A stretch of 64,000 bases of DNA from Glaciecola sp964195425 (GTDB lineage: Bacteria; Pseudomonadota; Gammaproteobacteria; Enterobacterales; Alteromonadaceae), in contig CAXMOM010000027.1 in assembly GCA_964195425.1 (NCBI GenBank), positions 124,001 through 188,000 on the forward strand, given 5' to 3'. The notes under the pieces were generated by a model. It saw only the letters and a list, made by a program, of their open reading frames with translations, ran no database searches and was not told where the DNA came from. Below are positions 18,674 to 28,256 of this stretch, one piece after another. The first letter of the stretch is position 1, and each line of letters opens with the position of its first letter. The position numbers and the translations under genes were made by a program.

Positions 18674-19245
18674 TATTTTGACCACCACATTCTTTTGAGT
18701 AAGTTAACTTTATGTCTTTTCTTGTGCCATATTACCGCACCAATATGCCCAATAATTAATGTAGCAAGGCTTATAGCTGTTATCCAATGTACGTTATTTG
18801 CAATTGTACCAATGGCTTTGTTTCGAGCAACGCCAGGAATATGTGGCCAGTTTATCCAATCAACAAATACCAAAGTAGGTAAGCCAAAGGGGCTAGCCGA
18901 TACCATCAACCACCCCGACAAGGGCATAGTGATAAGTGCCACGTATAACAAGATATGTCCAAATTTAGCCTGCAGGCTCTCTTGAGTAGTAAGCTCGTTT
19001 ACTGCCGCGGGGGCTTTGGTAAAAATTCTTACGCTAATGCGCAGTATTATTGCCCACAGCATAATAACGCCAGAAGCTTTATGTATTTGAAATAGCTTAT
19101 ACTGGTCTGCTTTAGATATATCGTAATTTACCATATACAAACCACTTATAAACATAAATATAAGCCCAAGTACAATTGTCCAGTGCAGCAATATACTAAG
19201 GCTGTGGTATCTATCGCCTTTGCCTATATTTGAATTTATGTTCAT
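18673..19245 (-). CDS. Cytochrome b561 family membrane protein
   Basis: This is a four-helix inner-membrane di-heme b cytochrome (190 residues). Likely heme ligand histidines are in helix 1 (HSLSILLHWTIVLGL), in helix 2 (FQIHKASGVIMLW) and in the last helix (HWITAISLATLIIGHIGAVIWHK). Members oxidise ubiquinol and pass electrons, sometimes to superoxide or periplasmic partners. Flanking YceI genes on both sides suggest one operon. The exact acceptor cannot be read from the sequence. Confidence 0.88.
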   Translation of the reverse strand: MNINSNIGKGDRYHSLSILLHWTIVLGLIFMFISGLYMVNYDISKADQYKLFQIHKASGVIMLWAIILRISVRIFTKAPAAVNELTTQESLQAKFGHILLYVALITMPLSGWLMVSASPFGLPTLVFVDWINWPHIPGVARNKAIGTIANNVHWITAISLATLIIGHIGAVIWHKKRHKVNLLKRMWWSK

Positions 19246-19264
19246 ATTATTAAATCACCAGTCG

Positions 19265-19894
19265 CTATTCTGTTTTGGCAAATTCACCTTCAATCATCAC
19301 TTCAACGTCGTCGCCTATATTGGGTACATTTTTTGACATACCCCAATCTGAACGCTTAATAGTTGTATTAGCTGAAAAACCAATTGTAGGCATGCGGCTA
19401 AAGGGTTGACTAATCATAGCACCATTAAAAACAACATTTAAACTAACCGACTTCGACACACCTAAAAAGCGCAGATCGCCCAACATTACAGCAGTTTTTT
19501 CGCCCGTCATTTCAATAGATGTAGATGCAAACTCGATACTGGCGAACTTCCCAGCATTAAACCATCCTTTGTCGGTCGCCAGAATATTGTCAAAGTTTTT
19601 CTCGCTGGCATTTGGATACGCAGTTTGAATAGACATTGGGTTAATGCTGGCGCTTACTTTACTTGCTGCAATATTGCTTGGGTCGAACTGAATACTTGCA
19701 TCAAAATCTGCAAAGCGAGCCACATAATCTGATAAACCCAAATGAGATACTTTCCACACTACCGATGCGTGACTTAAGTCGACGGTATATTCGCCCGCAG
19801 GCATTTCACTAAATGGAGTTGTTGCAAATACCCAAGACCCAAAGCTTGCCATCATTAACGTGATAGCCACGAAGGATATTTTTATAAATTTCAT
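19265..19894 (-). CDS. YceI-family periplasmic protein (copy 2)
   Basis: This second YceI protein has 209 residues. A signal peptide ends near GSWVFATTPFSEM. The family pattern follows (AGEYTVDLSHASVVWKVSHLGLSDYVARF, GDLRFLGVSKSVSLNVVF). It is only distantly similar to the copy two genes downstream. It is first in the apparent operon YceI - b561 - YceI. Binding of a lipid or quinone ligand is inferred from the family. Confidence 0.87.
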   Translation of the reverse strand: MKFIKISFVAITLMMASFGSWVFATTPFSEMPAGEYTVDLSHASVVWKVSHLGLSDYVARFADFDASIQFDPSNIAASKVSASINPMSIQTAYPNASEKNFDNILATDKGWFNAGKFASIEFASTSIEMTGEKTAVMLGDLRFLGVSKSVSLNVVFNGAMISQPFSRMPTIGFSANTTIKRSDWGMSKNVPNIGDDVEVMIEGEFAKTE

Positions 19895-20019
19895 ACGCGT
19901 TTTTTCCTAATTAATAATTAGATAAAGATTATTTGTTCTACATTTACGAGTAATAAGCCGCAAAAGTTGCGTTTTATTTGGAACTTTTTTGGGCGCACAT
20001 AGCTGCGCGCCCGACTAAC

Positions 20020-20775
20020 TCAATACGCTTGAATTTGCTGCTGTATAGAAGCGGTTAAATCGGAAGGAATACATAGCTGATTTGCAAGCGCCTGCAAATA
20101 GGCTTGCGAATCTTGATGTTGTAAATCCAATGCAGTAGCGCTAGCTGCATAAACTTCAATGCCTGTTTGCGCGTTGGGTATCCGGGAAACTAAGGTAGTT
20201 AAATCGAGCGGTTTTCTAAGCTCATCAAACAAAGTCGCTTTTTCCTCTACACTTAACTCCATAGATTCAACTTGTGCAAAAATACGTTGCCGCTCACTGT
20301 CGTCAATATGGCCGTCGGAGTGCGCGGCAGTTATCATGGCACGCATTAACAACATTTGTCCGTTGGGGTTACTGTCTTCTATTACTTCTTCAAACTGCTG
20401 CTGTTGAATTCGAGCGGGTGCAAAATCAAACTGAGTCGCTTGGAGAGCGCCCACATTTTGCTGCGCAGCCTGTTGCCCACCTTGTTGCGCAGCGTTTGTT
20501 TGCGGGGCATAACTGTTACTCAAAGCTTGAGGCTGATGTCCTTCTGGCGCCGACGCTTGTTGACCACCTTGACTTTTATTTGAATAATTTTGATAAGCCT
20601 TCCAAGCCAAGCCACCAACGGCAGCTAAACCACCAATTTTAAGCGCCGAAGCGCCCACTTTACGGCCTTTTTTACTGGCTATCATGCTAGTTAATCCACC
20701 ACCAGCAACACCGCCCATAAACCCGCTTAAGGCGCCTGAACTAGATAGGCCACCCATCATCTTTTTTAAGTCCAT
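20020..20775 (-). CDS. YebE-like DUF533 / TerB-fold inner membrane protein
   Basis: This DUF533 protein resembles E. coli YebE, whose function is not settled. It has a Gly-rich N-terminal region with a hydrophobic stretch (about 20-65, GFMGGVAGGGLTSMIASKKGRKVG), a Gln/Ala-rich linker, and a C-terminal helical TerB-like domain (about 130-250, AMITAAHSDGHIDDSERQRIFAQ). The start ATG at 20775 has a GGAG Shine-Dalgarno six bases ahead; an upstream GTG would fuse the Shine-Dalgarno into the coding region. It appears to be monocistronic. Confidence 0.85.
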   Translation of the reverse strand: MDLKKMMGGLSSSGALSGFMGGVAGGGLTSMIASKKGRKVGASALKIGGLAAVGGLAWKAYQNYSNKSQGGQQASAPEGHQPQALSNSYAPQTNAAQQGGQQAAQQNVGALQATQFDFAPARIQQQQFEEVIEDSNPNGQMLLMRAMITAAHSDGHIDDSERQRIFAQVESMELSVEEKATLFDELRKPLDLTTLVSRIPNAQTGIEVYAASATALDLQHQDSQAYLQALANQLCIPSDLTASIQQQIQAY

Positions 20776-20932
20776 TAACATCTCCACAATTAAGAATTCA
20801 ATAATATTGACAATAGATATACGAAAAGATTACACAAACTGGCTCAGATTTTTTATTAAATAGTTGTCGAGCCCTATTTCCAACTCTATTCTAAAGCCGT
20901 GGTCACCAGAATTAATTGCTATTTCAGAAAAT

Positions 20933-20963
20933 AAAAAACCCCAATGACAAAACATCATTAGGG
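20933..20963 (-). terminator. Terminator after secF
   Basis: On the minus strand the hairpin arms CCCTAATGA and TCATTGGGG (one bulge) are followed by a run of six T. It is 28 bases past the secF stop codon and ends the yajC-secD-secF transcript. Confidence 0.8.
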
Positions 20964-20990
20964 CGTAAACAACTTTAATATAGCACTACA

Positions 20991-21935
20991 TTAAATAGAC
21001 TCTAAGTCTTCGCCTTCTTTCTCAACTTCGACCGGTATCAAGTCTTCTTTGCTTATACCCAATGCTAAAGCAACTGCGCTGGCAATATAAACAGAAGAGT
21101 ACGTACCTATGAACACACCAAACAATAAGGCTGTTGCAAAACCGTGTATTAACGCGCCGCCTTTATAAAACAAAGCGACTAACACTAGAATAGTCGTTAA
21201 GGACGTGATGATGGTTCGGTTAAGTGTTTGCGTTAACGAAATATTAATAATCTCTAAAGGCGTGCCTTTGCGTATTTTCCTGAAGTTTTCACGAATACGA
21301 TCCGACACAACAATAGTATCGTTCAATGAATAACCGATAACTGCAAGAAGCGCTGCCAATACGGTTAAATCGAATTCTAATTGAAAAACCGAGAACAATC
21401 CCAGGGTTAAAATAACATCGTGCAGTAGCGCCGATACCGACCCAAGTGCAAACCTATACTCGAAGCGCATCGCTACATATATAAGAATACAAATTAAAGC
21501 CACCAGCATTGCTAAACCACCCTGCTCGGTAAGCTCGTCACCAATACTTGGTCCCACAAAGCTAATACTCTGCACTTGCGCAGTGTCATCTTTAGCTTTT
21601 AGCACTTCAAAAACTATTCCGCCAATCTCGTCTTTAGGCAGGTCATCGCGTGGCGCAATTCTAATTAATACATCTTGGCTACTGCCAAAGTTCTGAACCA
21701 CAGCATTGGGGAAGTTAGCTTCAGCCAAATCGGCTCTAACTTTAGTTAAGTCAGCGCCATTTGGGTAGGCCACTTGAATTTCAGTCCCACCAGTAAAATC
21801 TAAGCCCCAATTTAACTGGTTCACCGCTAGTGAAGTAATTGAACCTATAATTAAAATGCTCGAAAAAATAAGTGCTGGAAACCTTATTTTCATGAAGTTA
21901 ACGGTTTTGGTTAATCTCAACAGTTGAAATTTCAT
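20991..21935 (-). CDS. secF: Protein translocase subunit SecF
   Basis: SecF forms the SecDF complex that uses the proton gradient to pull proteins through SecYEG. The 314-residue protein has six membrane helices, the N-terminal periplasmic region beginning LNWGLDFTGGTEIQVAY, and the conserved motif VIGYSLNDTIVVSDRIREN in the membrane domain. It starts 11 bases after secD. Confidence 0.97.
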   Translation of the reverse strand: MKFQLLRLTKTVNFMKIRFPALIFSSILIIGSITSLAVNQLNWGLDFTGGTEIQVAYPNGADLTKVRADLAEANFPNAVVQNFGSSQDVLIRIAPRDDLPKDEIGGIVFEVLKAKDDTAQVQSISFVGPSIGDELTEQGGLAMLVALICILIYVAMRFEYRFALGSVSALLHDVILTLGLFSVFQLEFDLTVLAALLAVIGYSLNDTIVVSDRIRENFRKIRKGTPLEIINISLTQTLNRTIITSLTTILVLVALFYKGGALIHGFATALLFGVFIGTYSSVYIASAVALALGISKEDLIPVEVEKEGEDLESI

Positions 21936-21946
21936 CTGATAACTCC

Positions 21947-23791
21947 TTAAATCATTAATGATTTGACGCGTTTACCGCCCCAAATCAAATTAACTAACAC
22001 ACGGGAAACTATAATCGCAGTAAACATTGACGTAAGAATACCTATCATCAGTGTTATCGAGAAGCCTTTAATAGGCCCTGTTCCTACTGCAAACAGAATC
22101 ATGCCCACAATAAAGGTGGTAATGTTAGCATCTAAAATAGTTGAAAACGCGTTGTCATAGCCAAAATGAATTGCCTGCTGTGGGCTTCGGCCATCGCGTA
22201 TTTCTTCTCGTATTCTCTCGAATATTAGTACGTTAGCATCTACCGCCATGCCCACGGTCAATACAATACCCGCCATACCAGGAAGTGTTAGTGCAGCGCC
22301 AGGGATCATCGACATAATACCCACAATCATAATTAGATTGACGGCGAGTCCAATGTTAGCGACTAAACCAAATGCTCGGTAGTACACGAGCATGAAAGCA
22401 AGCACCGCAATTAATCCATAAATAATGGCTTGCATACCTAACTTAACATTTTCTGCGCCTAAGCTTGGCCCTACAGTACGTTCTTCCACTATTTGAATGG
22501 GCGCAATCAATGCTCCAGCTCTTAATAGTAAACTTAGGTCTCTGGCTTCTTTAGCGCTGTCTATACCGGTTATTCTGAATGAATTACCCAAGCGTGCTTG
22601 AATAGTCGCTACATTGATTACTTCTTCATGCTTCTCAAAGATTAACTTGCCTTCTTGGTCTCGTTCGCCAGTAGACTTATACTCGATAAAGACCGTTGCC
22701 ATTGGCTTACCAATGTTATCTTTAGTTGAGTTTGACATTTTGCTACCGCCTTTCGAATCAAGTGAGATATTCACTTGAGGAAAGCCGTTTTCGTCGATAC
22801 TGCTGTTGGCATCAATAATATGACTACCTGTCAGCATGACCTTTTTGCGCAATAATATCGGCTGACCGCTTCGGTCGTAGTTTAGCTGTGAAGTTGCAGG
22901 CACACGTCCTTTTACGGCGTCGCGTACATCATTAGTTTGGTCAACTAATCTAAAATCTAAGGTTGCAGTGGCATTCAGAATTTCTCTGGCAAGGGTAGAG
23001 TCTTGTATACCTGGTAATTGCACAACAATTCGATCGGCACCTTGTTTTTGTACCAAGGGTTCAGCTACGCCTAATTGATTTACACGGCTACGAATAATAG
23101 TAATGTTTTGCTTAACCGCATAATCTTTGATTTCACTTAAGCGTGCTTCTGTGAAACTTGCCCGTAGTGTTAATTCGTCGCGCTCACTAAACACCATATT
23201 ACGATAATTGTTACGCAAGTAAAATTGCGCGTCTTCAAGAACCTGTGGGTCTCTGAAGGTAATTTCTATAAAGTCCCCTAATTGACGTACAGAACGGTAG
23301 CGTAAATTTTGTTCACGCAGTTGGGTTTGGAAATCGCCTATGGAGTCTTCAAATGCTTTACTGACAGCGCTTTTCATATCCACTTCCATTAAGAAGTGAA
23401 TGCCACCGCGCAAATCCAGCCCTAGCTTCATAGGTGCTGCGTTTAGCGACTCTAGCCAATCTGGTGTATCGGGCGCTAGGTTCATTGCCACTAAGTATTC
23501 ATTGCCAAATGTATCGTCGAGATGTTCCCTGGCAACCAGTTGGGCGTCTGAATCATTAAGCCTGACAAGCACTTTGTCATCTTTAAACTCTACCGCTTTA
23601 AACACAATGTTTGATTCTTGCAAACTGCTTTCAACAGTAGGTATCATTTGTTCGGAAACAGTTGAATTTTTTCCTGACGAAATTTGCACCGCATGGTCTT
23701 CTCCGTATAAGTTAGGCAGCGCATACAGCGTGCACATAGCTAATACAAAAATAACTAATACGTATTTCCAAATAGGGTTTTGGTTTAACAC
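21947..23791 (-). CDS. secD: Protein translocase subunit SecD
   Basis: SecD is the larger subunit of SecDF. The 614 residues comprise one N-terminal helix, a large periplasmic P1 domain (MKLGLDLRGGIHFLMEVDM near 120), and a membrane domain with five helices carrying VLTVGMAVDANVLIFERIREE. The length is typical of gammaproteobacterial SecD. The operon order yajC-secD-secF is conserved. Confidence 0.97.
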   Translation of the reverse strand: MLNQNPIWKYVLVIFVLAMCTLYALPNLYGEDHAVQISSGKNSTVSEQMIPTVESSLQESNIVFKAVEFKDDKVLVRLNDSDAQLVAREHLDDTFGNEYLVAMNLAPDTPDWLESLNAAPMKLGLDLRGGIHFLMEVDMKSAVSKAFEDSIGDFQTQLREQNLRYRSVRQLGDFIEITFRDPQVLEDAQFYLRNNYRNMVFSERDELTLRASFTEARLSEIKDYAVKQNITIIRSRVNQLGVAEPLVQKQGADRIVVQLPGIQDSTLAREILNATATLDFRLVDQTNDVRDAVKGRVPATSQLNYDRSGQPILLRKKVMLTGSHIIDANSSIDENGFPQVNISLDSKGGSKMSNSTKDNIGKPMATVFIEYKSTGERDQEGKLIFEKHEEVINVATIQARLGNSFRITGIDSAKEARDLSLLLRAGALIAPIQIVEERTVGPSLGAENVKLGMQAIIYGLIAVLAFMLVYYRAFGLVANIGLAVNLIMIVGIMSMIPGAALTLPGMAGIVLTVGMAVDANVLIFERIREEIRDGRSPQQAIHFGYDNAFSTILDANITTFIVGMILFAVGTGPIKGFSITLMIGILTSMFTAIIVSRVLVNLIWGGKRVKSLMI

Positions 23792-23858
23792 AATAACTTC
23801 CTACATGCCTAGTATGCCGATACTTACAAACGCAAATAACGGCATACCGGCTTTTATT

Positions 23859-24197
23859 TTAAATTGATTTCATGGTGCCTTTAGGCAATACCGCACTTAT
23901 CGCTGATTTTTGAACAACTATTTGATTCGTTTCATTTAATGAAATTTCAAGAAAATCTTTGTCGTCTGCAACTTTTGTTACTTTGCCTACAATGCCGCCT
24001 TGCGTAAGCACCTCATCACCTTTAGTAATTGAAGAAACCAAGTTCTTATGTTCTTTAACACGCTTTGCTTGTGGGCGGTAAAGTAAAAAATAGAAGATTA
24101 AGCCAAATACCGCCAGCATTATCAGCATTTCGTAGCCGGGCCCTTCAGATGCGCCACCGGCCGTTTGGGCGTGTGCGTTAGAAATGAAAAAACTCAT
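23859..24197 (-). CDS. yajC: Sec translocon accessory protein YajC
   Basis: YajC is a small single-helix membrane protein that co-purifies with SecDF-YidC. The 112-residue protein has a membrane helix (about 22-42, YEMLIMLAVFGLIFYFLLYRPQ) followed by a cytoplasmic beta-rich domain (GDEVLTQGGIVGKVTKV). The N-terminal MSFFISNAHAQTAGG resembles a signal-like stretch common in this family. Confidence 0.95.
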   Translation of the reverse strand: MSFFISNAHAQTAGGASEGPGYEMLIMLAVFGLIFYFLLYRPQAKRVKEHKNLVSSITKGDEVLTQGGIVGKVTKVADDKDFLEISLNETNQIVVQKSAISAVLPKGTMKSI

Positions 24198-24290
24198 GTT
24201 AGGTTTCCTTTTATTGATTTAAATTTTTGTTATTTACTAGTTTTTTGCTTAATTTTGCTGCCATATGTAGATAGAGTCCCTATCTAAGCA

Positions 24291-25403
24291 CTATAAATCA
24301 GGTACTTCCATACCTTTCTGTGCATAAAACACCTCAACAAATTCTGTTAATGTGTTTTCACTAATCGCGTTGCGTAAGCCTTCCATTACTACCTGATAAT
24401 AGCGTAGATTATGAATCGTATTCAGGCGCGCACCAAGTATCTCATTACACTTGTCTAAGTGATGTAAATATGACCGAGAATAATTTTTACAAGTGTAACA
24501 GTCACATTTTTCGTCTAATGGCGATGTATCTGTTTTGTGTCTAGCGTTACGAATCTTAACTACACCATCGGTAACAAATAGATGGCCATTTCGCGCGTTA
24601 CGGGTAGGCATTACACAATCGAACATATCAATACCACGACGGACCGACTCTACAATATCTTCTGGTTTACCAACGCCCATTAAATAACGCGGTTTGTTGG
24701 CCGGGATCTGCGGCGCGGTATGCATTACTATTCGCATCATGTCTTCTTTAGGCTCGCCTACCGACAAACCACCAATCGCATAACCGTCAAAACCGATGTC
24801 TTCTAGCCCTGCGAGTGATGTATCACGAAGTCCTTCGTACATCCCGCCTTGAATAATACCAAATAGGGCCGAAGGATTATCACCATGCGCATCTTTAGAA
24901 CGCTTGGCCCAACGCAACGATAATTGCATTGAACGTTCAGCTTCGTCTAAAGTTGCAGGGAACGGGGTACATTCGTCAAATATCATGACTATGTCAGAAC
25001 CTAAATCACGCTGTACGTGCATAGATTTTTCTGGCGTAAGCAATATTTTCTCACCGTTGATAGGTGAGCGAAAAGTAACGCCCTCTTCATTTATTTTGCT
25101 CATTGCACCAAGCGAGAACACTTGAAATCCACCTGAATCAGTCAGTATAGGCTTGTCCCAATGCATAAAATCGTGCAGATCACCGTGATCTTTAATAATC
25201 GCGGTACCAGGGCGTAACATAAGATGGAAGGTATTACCCAAGCATATGTGTGCGCCGGTTTCGGCTAATTCTTCAGGCGTCATGCCTTTCACTGTGCCGT
25301 ATGTGCCCACCGGCATAAAAGCAGGTGTTTCAATCACACCCCGGTCGAACTCGATTTGGCCTCGCCTGGCAAGGCCGTCGGTATTAAGTAGAGAAAACTT
25401 CAT
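24291..25403 (-). CDS. tgt: Queuine/preQ1 tRNA-guanine transglycosylase
   Basis: Tgt swaps guanine-34 of GUN-anticodon tRNAs for preQ1 in the queuosine pathway. The TIM barrel has the catalytic aspartates in LTDSGGFQVFSLG (about 90) and FDCVMPTRNARNG (about 265). The C-terminal zinc site is CDCYTCKNYSRSYLHHL (about 303-320). The 370 residues are canonical. Its usual upstream partner queA is about 9.9 kb away here, separated by accessory genes. Confidence 0.97.
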   Translation of the reverse strand: MKFSLLNTDGLARRGQIEFDRGVIETPAFMPVGTYGTVKGMTPEELAETGAHICLGNTFHLMLRPGTAIIKDHGDLHDFMHWDKPILTDSGGFQVFSLGAMSKINEEGVTFRSPINGEKILLTPEKSMHVQRDLGSDIVMIFDECTPFPATLDEAERSMQLSLRWAKRSKDAHGDNPSALFGIIQGGMYEGLRDTSLAGLEDIGFDGYAIGGLSVGEPKEDMMRIVMHTAPQIPANKPRYLMGVGKPEDIVESVRRGIDMFDCVMPTRNARNGHLFVTDGVVKIRNARHKTDTSPLDEKCDCYTCKNYSRSYLHHLDKCNEILGARLNTIHNLRYYQVVMEGLRNAISENTLTEFVEVFYAQKGMEVPDL

Positions 25404-25559
25404 TCACTTTCTGCTGTATTGATTGCTAGATGTTTTTCGTGCGTTCTTTGCAAATTACGAATACACACTAGCTTGATTCAAAAAAATTTGACGGATTATA
25501 GCAAACTTAGCAGTGAAAATAATACACAATTACAAAAAGGAGTAGGTATTTGTGCATTT

Positions 25560-25594
25560 AAAAAAGAGGAGCGTGCTAGTGGCACGCTCCTCTT
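25560..25594 (-). terminator. Terminator after the catalase-family gene
   Basis: The 13-bp arms AAGAGGAGCGTGC and GCACGCTCCTCTT flank a 5-base loop. On the minus strand they are followed by a short T-run. The hairpin is 22 bases past the stop codon of the catalase-family gene. Confidence 0.88.
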
Positions 25595-25615
25595 ATGTTC
25601 TGGCTTTAGTTAAGC

Positions 25616-26671
25616 CTACTGATTGCTTAAGCGTTTACCAAATGAAATAGCATAAGCAGGTGAGCGCATTCTAAGTACAGGGTCGGCACTTGGTGTAAAA
25701 CCAGCCGATAAAATATTAGGATCAAAATTAAGCTTGTCGCAGGCCATTCCGCCTACTTCAGTAATTGTAATACTACCCATTGTGACTTGCTCTCGCTCTT
25801 CTGGCCAAACCTGTGAAGGATCAATATTGGTGTCGGCTTCGATACCTATTGTTGCCGTTAGCGTGAAAGAAACCTTCGTATCGGGATCAACCAATTGCTC
25901 TTTAATTTTGTCGGCCAAAAATACCGGCGCCATACTTGCAGCTTGCTCTTTGCTTAGCCCTACATGACCCAAAGTTGGCGTTAATTGCCATCTGTACTTA
26001 ATTTTTTCGTTTGATTGTGAGTCTTCAAAGAAAAAAGTATGTAGGCCAAAATAAGGAGTATTTGCATACGAAACTGGCGCTGGTGTTGTTCTAGACCACA
26101 TTGCAGCAGCCTGCACACTTGGGTTTGCCGCCACATAAGCGCCTACGCCAGCAAAATTAACTTGGCCTGTTTCGTCGGGCACTAATGTTCTTAAAAAGCC
26201 CAAGAAAGTCTCTGGATCTTTACCACTAAATACCGGCGTACTATTACCCGTTATTATGTGTGCACTTCCATTAGGCAATTTGATTTGAATGCCCATACCA
26301 CGGGCACCTGGGATACGTTCGTCGGAAGCTGGATTACCATTACCCACAGAAAACCTAACTATTGCCGATAACGAATCTTGGCCGAACAAATCAGCACTTT
26401 TAAAATATGGGACTTCGCGGTTTGGTTCAAATACTGCAGCGGCGCAAATGCCCTTTGGATGGGCCTTTCTTAGGCCAGGCTGTGAACCGCTTAATTTTTC
26501 AAATATATTAATAAAGTCAACCGCAGTTGCTGTCTCTGGTGGTGCAGTGCTTGCCATTGCCACTTCAGGTGCAGGCATTTGTGCTAGGGCATTTAATGCA
26601 GGAATGAGTATTAACCCTCCAACTATAGAAGCGGTGCCTATTGATAATAAAGCTGAACGTGCATTTTTCAT
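25616..26671 (-). CDS. Periplasmic catalase-family heme peroxidase (SrpA-like)
   Basis: The 351-residue protein belongs to the small catalase-related peroxidases, about 150 residues shorter than true catalases. A signal peptide (about 1-31, ending NALAQ) points to export. The distal histidine is probably in RKAHPKGICAAAVFEP (about 75). The core AIVRFSVGNGNP and RGMGIQIKLPNG is catalase-like, and the proximal tyrosine is likely in RMRSPAYAISFGKRLS near the C-terminus. Family members use organic peroxides or H2O2; the real donor is unknown. It is the first gene of the accessory block beyond tgt. Confidence 0.88.
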   Translation of the reverse strand: MKNARSALLSIGTASIVGGLILIPALNALAQMPAPEVAMASTAPPETATAVDFINIFEKLSGSQPGLRKAHPKGICAAAVFEPNREVPYFKSADLFGQDSLSAIVRFSVGNGNPASDERIPGARGMGIQIKLPNGSAHIITGNSTPVFSGKDPETFLGFLRTLVPDETGQVNFAGVGAYVAANPSVQAAAMWSRTTPAPVSYANTPYFGLHTFFFEDSQSNEKIKYRWQLTPTLGHVGLSKEQAASMAPVFLADKIKEQLVDPDTKVSFTLTATIGIEADTNIDPSQVWPEEREQVTMGSITITEVGGMACDKLNFDPNILSAGFTPSADPVLRMRSPAYAISFGKRLSNQ

Positions 26672-27064
26672 GATTACTTACCTGTTGTTAGATGAGCTAG
26701 TTATGTTTAGTTTTTATATGCAACTGAGCGACTTAAAACACCCTCACTTACGCAATTTTATGTGCTTAGTGTAGTGTTTTGCAATAACAAAACACCAATC
26801 ACCTGAATTGAGAACCAAAAATAAACTGCAATGATGACGAATATCATTCTATATTTATTTTATCGATACTTCAGTAAGTAGTTCAGTAAATAGCGCCTAA
26901 AAAAATTACATAAATACCGCCGTAAACGTTGCAATAGACGGCGTCATCACCATTAAAAGTATACTAGCTTAACTGTATTGTAAAGAAGATGTAAACGCGC
27001 TTTTCCGCGCAGCAAAAAACGAATATACTAATATTTCTTACCTCATATGATTAGGATGAACATC
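26672..27064. other. Intergenic stretch between the catalase-family gene and the DUF1800 remnant
   Basis: The sequence is AT-rich with stops in all frames and no convincing gene. It must hold the divergent promoters of the two flanking units. No clear Fur or OxyR site could be made out. A GCGC-TTTTCC-GCGC mini-hairpin lies near 26,997-27,012. Confidence 0.5.
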
Positions 27065-27706
27065 ATGCTGAGCGACTACGCATAAATCGCCATGAATAGG
27101 ATTACCTGTGGTGCTGACAAAAAAAGCGTAAAGACACTTTCAAAGGCAAACACGATAAAACAAGCACAATCTTGGTTGTTAGATCAGTTATCGCCATATA
27201 AATTAAGTTCCGTTAGCTGGACAAGTCAACAATCGATTACTGGCTTTTATGAGCATAAAAAACTCGAAAAGCGCGCCAAAAAAGCGATGGCTACACAAGA
27301 AATAAATAGCATGTCGATGCAAGATGCCAAAGGCAGCCGTAAATTATTGATTGCATCAGCCAAAGACCTAGCGCAGCAAACAGCTTTAGCAAATAAAAAT
27401 GGTGAGCAAGCTCTGCAGGCACGCTTGTTAGATTTATTCTCTAATCATTTCAGCGTAACACGCACAAACCTGCCAATGACATTACTTGCTCCTACGCTAG
27501 AGGTCGAGGCCATTGCGCCTAATCTTACCGAAACGTTTGCAGATATGTTGCAAGCGGTTACTCAGCATCCAGCAATGCTACTTTATTTAAATAATGAAAA
27601 ATCGACAGGCCCAGCAAGCTTAATAGGCGAACGCCAGCGTAAAAAGAAAAACAAAACCCCAACATGCAAATGGAAGAAAAAAAACCCGTCAATTTTACGT
27701 ATTTAG
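27065..27706 (+). pseudogene. DUF1800 gene remnant (nonsense codon near start, 3' part lost)
   Basis: The reading frame carries DUF1800 signatures: MNRITCGADKKSV at the N-terminus, LLDLFSNHFSVTR (about residue 130) and TQHPAMLLYLNNEKSTGP (about 170). The probable original start is ATG 27065 behind TAGGATGA, but codon 7 is TAA (27083-27085). A second ATG at 27092 reopens the frame. Homology stops at about 27,650, where the conserved NEN-x-ARE region should follow but is missing. Full members exceed 450 residues. Their function is unknown; they normally pair with a DUF1501 gene, and the remnant of one follows directly. Confidence 0.8.
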
Positions 27707-28182
27707 CACAAAGGTGCGGCGAACTTTTATCAAACAATAAAAATATTCAGTGCGCCATACTTGAAATGGGCGGTTGGGATACTCACAACAACCAAAATAG
27801 TCGATTAACGATACAACTTAAACAGCTCGACGATGGCCTTATGAAATTTAAAACTGCATTGGGGGATACATGGGACGACACTCTTGTAGTGGTGTCGACC
27901 GAATTAGGACGCACGGTGAAAGTAAATGGCACAAAAGGCACCTACCACGGTACTGGCTCTGCTATGTTTTTCTTAGGCGGTGCGCTTTCCAACTTTAAAC
28001 AAGAAACAACGCAGCTAAGCGGCAGACGAGTTCATGGCACATGGCCTGGCTTGTCGAATGAGCAATTATTCGTAGGGAGAGATCTTTTGCCCACTACCGA
28101 TGTGCGCGATTAGTTGAACAAAGCGTTGTCGGCCCATTGGCAACTTACCCCATCACAGCTCAATGCTATATTTCCTGACTGA
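27664..28182 (+). pseudogene. DUF1501 gene remnant (5' part lost, in-frame stop near the end)
   Basis: This frame holds only the C-terminal third of a DUF1501 (sulfatase-fold, often Tat-exported) protein: AILEMGGWDTHNNQ, VVVSTELGRTVKVNGTKGTYHGTG and LFVGRDLLPTTDVRD. A TAG at 28111-28113 interrupts it. The same frame continues with LNKALSAHWQLTPSQLNAIFPD before TGA at 28180, which is the usual family ending, so the TAG is a nonsense mutation. The 5' two thirds were lost in the deletion that joined it to the DUF1800 remnant. Confidence 0.82.
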
Positions 28183-28239
28183 CATGCACAAAGTGCTTAT
28201 ACGCATACTTTGTTTAAGCAAATAATTGAGCAATCAAGC

Positions 28240-28256
28240 CTTGTATATTATACAAG
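28240..28256. promoter_or_regulatory. Palindromic operator-like site upstream of the M49-like peptidase gene
   Basis: CTTGTATATTATACAAG is a perfect 8+1+8 palindrome. It lies four bases ahead of a TTGACA hexamer (28260-28265), with a loose -10 (CATACT, 19-base spacing). Such placement suits a dimeric repressor or activator for the gene at 28,408. The cognate regulator is not in the window. Confidence 0.5.

Noticed and set aside
25616..26671. Classical monofunctional catalase
   Set aside because: It is about 350 residues, exported, and lacks the full barrel and C-terminal parts of classical catalases. The SrpA-like peroxidase group fits better.
26672..27064. Fur box near 26,835-26,855
   Set aside because: The sequence around GATGACGAATATCATTC resembles a Fur site only loosely; too many mismatches to call.
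27092..27706. Intact short gene at the DUF1800 position
   Set aside because: The frame lacks the conserved C-terminal half, is preceded by an in-frame stop next to the likely original start, and ends in unrelated residues after the deletion junction.
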